Below are positions 37,824 through 49,800 of a stretch of DNA of 64,000 nucleotides, piece after piece. The notes beneath the pieces were generated by a model. It had not been told where the DNA came from and did no database searches. It was given only the letters and a program-made list of their open reading frames with translations. The number at the start of each line of letters is the position of its first letter. Positions within the stretch are counted from its first letter, which is position 1. Made by a program: the position numbers and the translations under genes. The stretch comes from Branchiostoma lanceolatum (Eukaryota > Chordata > Leptocardii > Amphioxiformes > Branchiostomatidae): contig NC_089736.1 in the NCBI RefSeq assembly GCF_035083965.1, forward strand, positions 9,179,501 to 9,243,500, given 5' to 3'.

Positions 37824-40800
37824 CTATAGTTCCTTTTTCAGTCTCTCAAACCTGAGGTTGAGTGAATCGAAGTCGATACTTGCACCTCCTCCACTGCTGG
37901 CTGATGTGTCCAGAAGTATCATCATAGAACTGGAGAAATTACAAGTTTTCAAATGTCAACAAACGCAAGATTATAAAAGGAAAGATATCAATATGAAATC
38001 AAGACTAGAGTTAAGTATTAGTGCTACATTTACTTCAGGTTTGCTATGTTAGTTTAGCAATTACAGGGTCTTTTCATAAATATGAATTGGTATTGAATTT
38101 TTTTCATTTGAGTTGAATGTGTGATAGTTTGTGCGATTTGTTAAAAATAAAGAGAGAACGCTAGTGACCCAAAAAAACACCCCTCCCAATAAAATGGTAT
38201 GGCTACCCTGCGACGTCACAAAATCAAGATGGCGGCCACCACACATGCCAACAGATCCAACAAAGGTTTTGCTTCGCAAACCTATAATTACAGAAAATGA
38301 CACTCAACACACAACATTGTCTTACCTATTTGGTGCGTCTGCGCGAGCCTTTGCCACCATTTTTTGAATCAGCGTCGTTTTCGTCATCTCTTCGGGCAAG
38401 TGTCCTTCCATGGTCCGCACGTTGAGATCCACGTTCTGATTGGACTGTACAGTTACGAGAAAGTCAGGCTCAAAACTATTGGCATACTGTCAACTGACAA
38501 GTCTATGTTCATTCCTTACTTGATGTGACAACTCAACAAGAATTCATCATTCTTAGAAAAGACATGCCTTGATCTTTTAGTACCCACAATTGCTTGAAAA
38601 CCATGTTTTGTAGGTGTATTTTTCTTATTGAGGGAAGGGTTAGAATTAAAACACATGTATTAATCAGTGTCGTCATTCGATTTGATTGATGACATGGATT
38701 GTATTGATTGGTTGGTTGGCTTAATTGATTGATTGGTTGATTCACATTGATTGGTTGAAACGACAATTAAATGTACTTGATTGTTTGATTGATCAACTGA
38801 TTTAGAATTAGTTTCATGAATGTTTAAGTGACCATTGATTGACAAGACAGACAGATAGAGACTTGGGATGTGAAAAAAGGAAGGGTTTATTTTCTCATCA
38901 TGACTGTTACACAATAATACACCACTTACTCCGCTTAACAACTACCATAAAATATTCAAATTTAACACTGAAGAACTCATAATTCATACTTATAATCTTT
39001 CATCTGAAATAAATGGCTTATATCAGCTTTGATTGCACATGTATTTTGTAAAAACATTCTGTTCCCTAAGACTACAGGGACAAAATCCAGTGCTATACTA
39101 CAGGCTGTGCCCCTTAGGTGCTGCCAAAAATGCATAAATTTGAACATGTGTCCTTGGGACTAAAAGAACAGGAAAATATCTTTCTGTACTGTGTTATCAT
39201 AGGAAATACTCTTGGAGCGTATCATCAATAACATGAAATGTCAAAGGTTAAGAGTGACCTAGACTAAATCCGAGACAGATCATCTCATTCCATAAAAGTT
39301 TTCTTTTCTACGAGTCTCTCATCTTAAACCAGTCATCTCAATTCTTCAAGTCCATCCATTTCAGATCCACGAATCATCAACTTAATCAAGCTGAAGAATT
39401 AAACCTCCACTCTGCACCCTTTTGATTTGCAAACCACTCCCTGCAGTTTTCATCACTCTACAACTTTTGTACTTTCATGACTTTCATATTTCTCTGGCCT
39501 TCATAGCTCTATGCCTGACATAGTTTTCATAACTTTCTTTGATACCACAATTGTCCCTGACTGTTACAAGAAGTAGGACTGAAGCATTCTTACCATCAGC
39601 AGTTTGACAATGGGCTTGTGTCCGAGCCTGCACGCGAGGTGCAGCGCGGTGCATCCCGTATCGTCCTGGATGTTGATGCAGGAGCTGTCCGCCTCGAGAA
39701 GCGCCTGCACGAGCTCCGGCTTGCACTGCTTACTCTCGATGGACCTGTGCAGGGGGGTGCAGCCGTCCCGGGGGTTCACGGCACACACGTGGGAGACCTT
39801 GTTTCCTGGAGTCATGAACAAACGGGGAGGTTAGGTAATGAACACACGTGGGAGACCTTGTTTCCTGGAGTCATGAACAAACGGGGAGGTTAGGTAATGA
39901 ACACACGTGGGAGACCTTGTTTCCTGGAGTCATGAACAAACGGGGAGGTTAGGTAATGAACACACGTGGGAGACCTTGTTTCCTGGAGTCATGAGCACAT
40001 GAGGTTAGGTAATCATAAACACAAGGAATAACTCATCTTTGGTTTATGAAAGTGATGAATGCATAATCATATATGCAATATATATACAGAAACTTATAAT
40101 TATAGCAACTGCAATAGATCTGACAAAGGAGATGTTAAAATGATTTGTTCTTGGGGAAAGGCTTCCCTGTCCTTGGTGCTGATTGGCTCTCATAGAAGGA
40201 AATTATTCTGACTGGCCCTGATTGGTTGGTACAGAAAGCTAACTGGTTTTTACTGGTGGCCAACTCTGCATAAGGACCAATAGGCCATTGTGGCCACTTT
40301 TGGTAAGTTACCTAGATTTTTTTCTCCATTGCCCCAAATATTAAGAATCCTGTCACCAAAAGACTGTAGTGGCCGTTTTTCATCAAGTTCTTTGACTAGT
40401 CAGTGTTGAATACCATGACGTTCAACTGTCTCATTCAAGATTATTAGAAAGTATGTGTACCTACCGTCGAGGTAAATACTGAGACTTCCCTTCAGCCTGG
40501 AGCTTGAGGATTTGGACTTGGAGGGCGTGAACGTGAATGAGGCGGTGTCTGCCGTCGGCTCCGTCACCGCGCTGTCCTGGTCTCTGTCGCGCCCGCTGAA
40601 CAGCGACCTGCGGGCCGTTGACCTACTGGACACAGATGCTCTTGAATGTCTCCTGCTTTCTGTAGAACAAGATAAATAATAACTTTATTGCACAACAATT
40701 GTACAAAGTACAAATTATGGCATCTACATGTACTAGTACATAACTACAGTTCTATTAGACTAACCTGCCTTATACAAGAGTGTATAGTATGGGATAATAA

Positions 40801-43800
40801 TGGGCGTTTACAATCATTGGAGGAATTCCTAACGTCTAGACATTCTTTGATATACTTTCCTATGTATATGTAATAAATAAGCAAATATGATACAGCTGTG
40901 GATCATATAAAAAGGATAAAAATCAAAATGGCAGATAATTTTCTATATTGCACTAATGGTAGGGAAAGCATGCTATTCCACTAAGTACCAACAGTGACCA
41001 AAAATGTGTAAAGATGATCATCATTAAGAAAAATTACAATAAAATATAAGGCATAAGCTGGACCGTCAAAAAAATTGATAGAGTTTGGAAATGGTAACAG
41101 TCCTATTGGAGACAATGCACTTACTACACTAACTAATCATGCTGTATACTTGAAAAGGTAAAATAGATGATAGATAATGATATGTAAAGGACTTTTTATA
41201 TGATAACCCTGCAGTTAAAACATTGAACTAACCGAGGGAGGGAGAACTTTCTGCAGCGGACGGCAGCTGAAGGAGTTCCTTGTCTCCTGTGTGGGGTAAC
41301 TGCAGACTAGTGTAACGTTCCTTCACAGTCGTGGAGTCTGATGCTGGAAAAATGTGACAAATATACAACCTTGTTTATGCTAACCTGTTTGGATGATACC
41401 TAGGATTATATCTAGAATCCAAATAGGGGCAAACTCTTTTATGAGATAATCCCTTGTCTCTTCACTGTATCTTTATATAGCTGGTATAAGCCTTTCGGCA
41501 TAGCACACCAGCTTTGCAGGCACGCTGTGCAGCTGCAGCTGGTTATATTACACTGAACAACTTGTCACACCTAACCTTTGCACATCTAACTGTAAGCATT
41601 GTTTAAAGCTATGTACAGAGAATCTACGACAGTTCTAGGAAAAACATATTTTTAACTCTGGTACTTGAACGTTTGAAGGCGTGACTATCTCTTGTTTTTT
41701 TTCTGAGCTGGTACTAGATACGTAGTAGTTGGTACGTCCATAAAGGTGTGGACTATAGTTGTTTGCCTTTACTTTAGATGTTTTGTTCCATTGATGCTAT
41801 ATGTTAACAGTGACAATTACCAATTTTGTACTTACCTGTAGCAGTAGAAGCTGAGGCCCCTACAGGTGTCAAGTCCTCCACACTATGGGTGGACTATAGA
41901 AGGTGTGGACTATAGTTGTTTGCCTTTACTACAGATGTTCTGTTCCATCGATGTTATATGTTAACAGTGACAATGACCAATTCTGTACTTACCTGTAGCA
42001 GTAGAAGCCGACGCCCCTACAGGTGTCAAGTCCTCCACACACGTGCCTGAGTCTGCATCGGACGTGTCATCTTCAAACAAACTACTGGAAAAAACAAGAA
42101 GAAAGCAAACTTAGGAACACGCTTAAAATAGCACATTAAAGGAAAGTTAACTCCACTCCTAAACACCTTGGTCACAGTATAGCTAGTCATGTGCTGCCAT
42201 AGCTCCTGGTTCCAATTAGTTGCAACTAGTTACTAATTGGTAACTGGGAGACCCCAGTTCAAATCCTGGGAAAGGCATCTCGGTTGAGGCTGTCTTTTGG
42301 AAGGGACATAAAACAAGCGTCCTGTGTTCGAGGAGGTGCCTCGAGCAGCATGTTAAAGGGAAAGGGCTACCAACCCCTCGTTGTAAACATATACCCTGCT
42401 ACTGAAACAGCAAGGGAACTTGCTGAACTACATACCACTAGGCACTACAAGGTGCCGGTGAACAGCAACAACAACAGCAGTGTCACAATTTATGCATGGC
42501 CCTTGTGTTAATCCATTAGAAAAAGTACAGTAGGCCCCTGTGCAGTAATTAGAGAAAGTACGGTAACATCTTCCAGGCTCTAACCTGTCCATGTCAGACA
42601 GACAACTGTCCTCGTACACAGCTGACTCCAGCAGGAACTTCACCACCTCCAGGTTGCCATGGGAACAGGCCACCATCAGGGGCGTGTCCCCGTCATGTGA
42701 CCTCATGTTGTGGTCAAACGGAGGCTGCCAGATCGTCTTGAGGTGCGGAAGTCCCTTCTTGTTTCTTAAGGTGTCCATAATCCTGGGGGGAAAACATTCA
42801 CAGCCAAATTAATGGAATAATCTTTCTGTTAGGCCAAACCAATTTATTTTCTTGATTCTCGGACAGTTTGAAATAGAAATGTAGCTAGTGGTCAAGACAA
42901 AAACAGAAAGCTGGAAGGAAAACATCTTACTTGATATGTTTAATCATTTCCTGAAACTGTTTTTACCAAGGCACAGCCCTCAGACACTTTTGTCATGGTA
43001 ATATTTCAATTTAGCATTATTTCATAAAATCTGAGAAGCAACAAATAAAGTTGGTATGGCCTTAGGCATTTTAGCCAATGAAGATGGCTTTGAAAGCATT
43101 TCATTCTAACTTTCAAAACAATTATATCATTCAAGACAACTGCTTTCTTTTTTTGTACTCCGGGATAACTACAAAAAAAGTCATTGAAGTTTTGTCATGG
43201 TTTTTCAAACTTTATTAATGCATATGCTTCATAACCATGGTATAATATGGCATTTTCAGTCAAATCTATCGAGGGTTATATGTTTGGTTATAAATGGTCA
43301 TTCAACACTTCATAGAAAGATGATTATCCTAAAATGTTGTCTACATGGTGTTAGTAGATATTGGGTTAGTGTCAACAGCAAGCTTGGTGAAGCAATGGTT
43401 AGTAACATGAAAATTGTGTTAGTACACAGGATTGTGATGCAACAACAGTCACTACATATACTGTAACAATTGTACAGGTGTAATAGTGCCATTAGTCTAA
43501 CATTATAACATATAACTCATATACTAAATGCTGTTAAGTAGACAATAAATGTTAGTTCATATATGGCATTGCTAACAGAGCATTTGCTATATGAAATTCA
43601 TTAAGACTCCTGAGTCATGAAAAAAAAAGGACAGTACATGTACATCTGACTTATATTCAGCTATCATGATTATAATAACATGAAATTGTATAAAAAATAG
43701 CGCATAATGAGCTACAAAAACAATATCTATAACCATGCAATGAAAGCACAACTAAGAACTGAAGAAAAGTATGTACAAACTACAAGGGAACTTCCCAACA

Positions 43801-46800
43801 GCTACACTACTATGAGGCACACAGCATGCAGTCCTGTGGTTCGCTACCTTTGCAACTTCCTCCATAAGTCTTGGAAGACAGTTTCTAGGAACAATAGGCC
43901 TGAGACATGGGTGTGTTTCTCAGGCATGCTGAAGAGTTTACCAGCATCTTCCAGAAGGTCTCGCTGTTCCAAACACTCCAAGATCCTGGGTGGAGGTCAT
44001 GTGATGGGGGAGGGGGGCGGTTACATACACATACACATAGTTTCATAATTTTTCACAGGATTGTTCAGTATTGTATAACAGTCTTTCTATCTCAAGCTAT
44101 GGAGCAAATCAAAGCACACTGTCGATGAAGGTTTAAGACATCCAGGTAGTAAGATATGCGATATAACAGTTACTCAGGCAACTGGATAGTTCAGCTGCAG
44201 TACCAAAGTCACAAACTAGGGGGCCTTAAATCATGTCTATATTGTTTCACGTCACCAACACAATCACGACAACCACAACACTCCACATAAACTACAGAAA
44301 GTCTCTACCTGTCAGCAATGTAAGGCAACTGTTCTACCTCTGCAGGCCATGCAAAGAGAGAAAGAAGTATGAGTTACTTCAAGAGTACCAGCAAAAAGCC
44401 TAATCTACATGTATGTAATGAAACTGCAAAATAAGAAAATCAAGTAGCACCTACAAGAATGTCAGTTTACATATTTCCTTAAACTATGCAAGTTGGATGC
44501 TTTACTACTAGAGACCTATATAAGTACATCAGATGTGAAATATTATCTAGAATGTATATCCTAAGCGCATACTAAAATGGGTACAGTCAGTAAAGGGTGG
44601 TTCAAGGTGTAGAAGCATCTCAATGACTTTTCGTCATCATCATCTTGCGTCTGGATTACTCCGGTGAGGTACACGTAATAAAGTAACTTTTAGGAAATAT
44701 AATATTTGGATCAGACCATCTTTTTAACAGGGGTGTTTTGTACCTACCTTTCTAAGTGGCGTTTGCGATGAGTTTCGATCAGCATCTGTACCCCCTGGTA
44801 CTGCGGGCAGGAGAAGAGCTCGCCGTACGAGTCCAACAGCGCCGTGGTCGCTCCGTTCAGCAACAACACGCGCACGATCTTGCTGTAACCTAGCAACAGG
44901 GGATAAAGTCATGTTACTTCACTCTAGAGTAAATCTTGAGAAAAATGTGTCCTCGTATGGCATAATAGTTAGGGCTCTGGGTTCGAATTCTGTCGCCTTA
45001 TGTTGTGCCCCAGGTAAAAGCACTTTATACAATTTTCTTCACAAAATGAGTCCTAGTTTCAGTTAGGGACGTCCCATAGATAGGACATTTCATGGAGGTT
45101 CCGTGTTTGAGGAGAGCCTCTCCTCGAACATGTTAAAGTTTTCCCCTTAAAATCCACTGTATGGTATACAGTATGGTATACATAATATGGCTTTCATAGG
45201 CTATGCTTTGGATAAGAAAGAATAAGTCTATGGCCATTAGAAAAATAAGAGCCATAAAACTACTACACTGTGCTTTTCTGGGTGTTAACTTGAGCAGTAA
45301 AAGACATGGCACTGTGTACCTTTCTCAGCTGCAAGTTGCAGTGCTGTGAGTCCAGCTGCATTGACAGCATTGACATCCAACAGTGCAGGACTGCCACCTT
45401 GTGATTTGCTGCAGAACTGCAGCACATATTTCGCCACATGTAGGTGTCCCCTGGTGCAGGCCACATGCAGGACCGTGTTCTTACTGGCCTTGTGCAGCCT
45501 AGATATGTCTCCATCCCTCTGTGAGGAGAAAAAAATAACTTTGTAAACAAAGACAAACTACAATGGCAGGACATAATAACAAAGAAAAAGGCCTCACCCC
45601 CAAGGGATTGCAAAAATCACAGAGTCACAGGAAAAATGCTGGGTACCTCATATAGGATCTTCATCACATCCAGGTGGCCATTCTCAGCTGCCAGGTACAT
45701 GGGCCAGTCTCCTGCACCAGTCTGGGAAAGAATGGGAAAATATGTGTCATAAGTTTCCTAAAAAAAATTGTTTCAAGGCAACATTTTCATATTGGATTGC
45801 CCTGTACTGGTAGTCAAAATGGTAAAAGTCTGAAGGAAAAGTAAGCGGTGCCAATCAGGCTATTTTCCTTCTGTGAGAGCCAATCAGTGTCAAGGACAGG
45901 AAAGCCTTTCCACAAGAACAGATTGTCCAATCAGCACCAAGGACAAGGAATCCCCAAGACCAAATTGTCCAATCAGCACCAAGGACAGGGAAAGCTTTCT
46001 CCATGAAGAACTGTTCGATCAGCATCAAGGACAGGGAATCCCTGAGAACAAATTGTCCAATCAGCACCAAGGACAGGGAACCCCCCAGACCAAATTGTCC
46101 AATCAGCACAGAGGACAGGGAAACATTTCTCCTAGAACAAATTGTCCAATCAGAGCCAAGGACAGGAATGGTTGCAACTGATCTGAGCAAATCTTCACAT
46201 AGCTTGTCCAACTTTACAATCCTCATAGTCACTCATGGAATATATTTCCCCAAAACTTAATCTTTTCAAATTCATTCAAATACTTTAGTACATAGCCCTT
46301 TCCCTCCCTTCTTCAAAATGGTTCAGCCCGTAGTGTAGCATAACAATGCGTACTTACAGTCTGATTAACCTCGTCTCCAGACTCTAGCGTACAGAACAGC
46401 CTGTCAGCATCCCCGTTGATGGCACATTCAAACAGCAGAGGGGTGATCAGCTCCGACTGACGCCTGCAGGGAGGTTAACAGCAGCTAGTAAGAAACTCTC
46501 ATCATGTGTATCACTACCTTTGCCAAGAGGGTTATGTTTTTGGTGCCGTTGTGTGTGTGTGTGTGTCTGTGTGTGTGTGTGTGTGTGTGTGGATAGCAAG
46601 AAGCTGTGGATGGATCCTTATGACATTTATTAGGCAGGTAGGAGTTGGGAAAACAAAGGTCAAGTTCGATAATGGGCCTTCTACTGGTTTTCTAAGGTAC
46701 TGCACTGGAACCTCCGTTCTTGATATCTCATGTTCTTGACATGCTACATAGGATTGTGACTTCTAAGTGATAGATAGCTCTTGTTATAGATACAGTCTCT

Positions 46801-49800
46801 TCACTTACATATATGTTGGTATCTATGTCAAAAGAACTGTTATCTGACTATCTGATTTTCATGTGCAATAGACTATAGGAAATGTTCCTTATCATAATAA
46901 GTATTTCTTGAAGGAACTACAATTCAAAGGAGAGTATAGTGTGATTTTCTTGCAGATTCAATGTATCATAAATTTAAAGACTAATCCTATAATTTGATTA
47001 GGGACTGAACATGATATGAAACATCATCAACACAAAATGAAAAGAAAGACTTTCTAAAACCCACCTATCTATGGCATATCTAACAGTTGACTGGATCTCT
47101 GGTGTTGTGGCTAGTTTCAATGCTTGCTCCAGGCCCTATAACATGTACATGTATAAATATCAATATTAATACAACATTACAAATTGCAAATTTTTCCATA
47201 AAAAACCTGCCAAACACACAAGCTACTAGTATACTTCTGTTACTTCATGAAAAGTTCAATACATAATAGAGTTGATTTATATACATTTAAACATTGATGT
47301 CTATGACTGATCTAAATTTGTGGAATCACTTTATGACAAAGTACCATCTTGGCAAACAGATTTCGAAGGATGTAATTTCCATGATTTGAACCGTTCCTTT
47401 ACCATGAGACTCTGCCTTAAGTGAATAGATTATAGAGAGTGTGATTTCTGTGATTTGAGACGTTCCCTTATCATGAGGTCCTGCCTTAAGTGAACAGATT
47501 ATGAACGAAGTGATTTCTCTGATTTGAATCGTTCCCTTTATTACTGTGTAACCCTGCCTGCAGTGAACAGATTATGAAGGATGTGATTTCTATGACTTGA
47601 GATGTTCCCTTATCCTGAGGTCCTGCTGAACAGATTATGAAGGAATTGATTTCTGTGACTTGAGAAGTTCCCTTACCGTGAGTCCCTGCCTGTAGTGTAA
47701 GATGATCTCCACTACGATGAAACACTTGTTTCTACAGGCATGGTGGAGGGGCAGCAACCCTTCAACATCAGGGATACTGGGGTTTGCACCGTGTCTGTAA
47801 ACATTACACAAAACAGCATTTGTTTCTTTCTCTCACTCTGTCTTTGTTTTGAAATCAAAGCTTGTTTGGGAACTTACAATTGTGTAACTGTAAGAAACAG
47901 CAATCTGATACCTACAACACCCTGTTAACATTGCACTAGCAAGGAAAGCTAGGAAAATCACACTTTTATTAGACTTCAAAAAAGTTCTAGTTACCACTAT
48001 CAATTGATTGATAAAAGTGTTAAATACATTAACACATGGGAAAGCGCTATGGTAAAGCTTGCCATGTGGGCAAATTGAATCTGATTTTTCTAATTATACT
48101 GATTACACAACATAACTTACTCCAACAGGGTCCTCACAGCTTCTGCATGGCCCTCTCTTGCTGCTATTGCTAATGCAGTGCAACCACTCTGAAAGGAAAA
48201 ATAATTATCATTTTGCGTTATTGATTCTATCCCTTAAATATCATCTTACATTTTCCATTCAAGCCTTTGAATACTTAAGAAACTTCATCAAGTTACTTTA
48301 CAAGTTTGTTTTTTCCGACGCAACTTATTTTATACATGCACTATCTATGAGACTTTCATTATACAGGCCAGTCCAGTCTTTCCTATGGAGGTAATATGAT
48401 GTACTGTAAATGCATTTAAGTCAGTGATGATCTAATGTCGTAGTAGGGAGAAAATGGAGTCTTCACAGTGGTTTTCAGGTTGAAACAAGATGGTAGGCGG
48501 GCAAAAGACACAACAAGCATTTTTGCAGTGGTTCTAAGTTTGCAGTGAAGAGGTTACCACAAAAACCATGAACACTATTATTGTATATATGTCCTTTTAA
48601 TCTTGTACTGTATGTATGTCTGTGTTTGTATACTTTTTTGTGTGTTGAACCCTGGAAGATTAGTCGTAATTCGACTAAAGGGTATTGCAATAAACCAATA
48701 AACCAACTAAACCTCCGTGAACAGCATTATATGGCACATTGATTAACCCTAGTCCTACTGAGCCTGACAATTGTCGGTTTGCACATGCTTGCTCTGTATG
48801 CTAGCCCTGACAATTGTGGGTAGCCATTGACAATTGAGGGTATTTCTAGAATGTGTACGTTGTACCCGTGCAGTTGTTGTTAAGTTTAAGTTAAGTAACT
48901 AAAAATGAGCAATATCAAACTGGTACCCTTTGTTTCAAAGGTGTCTGAACACTTCAGCAGTGGGGGTATATTTTTGCTCTGGAAATCCAGCAGGACAAGG
49001 GTTAAGCATTTACAGTTACTGTACTTTTTTCTACCCCATGCTCCCTACATGATAGTTTCTGAAGCAGCCCTTACTCTCTCATGCTGTGCGTCTAGCGGAC
49101 AGTCCTCCATGCCCAGCAGTACCAGGATGTTCTCCACGCGGTTGTTCTCTGCTCCGACCATCAGCAGCGTTGATCCCGTCATGTCCGTTATGAACATGTC
49201 TCTCCGAGTCAGGTCCTTTCCGAGCAACTGGCCCTGAAAATTTACAGTATTTCAGAAAACTTTCTAATAAACCTCGAAATGAACCTCACATAAACCTCGA
49301 AATGAAACCTCACAGTATATCTGGTACAATGCTGCCTAGGTAAATAAACAGTGCTTGCTAAAAAGCTTGAAAAACTACAATTTTTATATTTAGGAAAAAA
49401 ACATGATTTTCAGTAAGATTTTAGCCCTAACAATGTCTTCATACCTGTTAAATTTGATACCATATCCCTTACTAAATCTTCTTTACAATAATAGGGTCTA
49501 AAAGGTTGAAATCTCGACTCAAATGACAATAAAGAACAGATGGAGTTTATACTCTATAGACTGTCTAATTCCAAAGTGGATTAGAACCCATGTACTGTGG
49601 TTACCTCCTGCACCAGATGTCGATAGTACCGACATCTCTCCGTCCTTTTTGACCCGATGATCTCCGTGCAGTCTGCCGCGTCGTATCTCTTGGCCACGTC
49701 GTCTGGTCGGAGTCCGTTATAGCTCTCCAAGTTCACGTCCGCGCCACGCTTCAACAGACAACTGTAAGATGCAAAAGCAAAAGAAAAGTCAGGCATATAC

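Noticed and set aside
39784..40000. CRISPR-like array
   Set aside because: The units are contiguous with no spacers, include an exon edge, and lie in an animal gene.
45855..46260. Frames of 80-125 residues with repeated DQHQGQ-like units
   Set aside because: They are translations of the intronic minisatellite and lie between two well-supported ankyrin exons.
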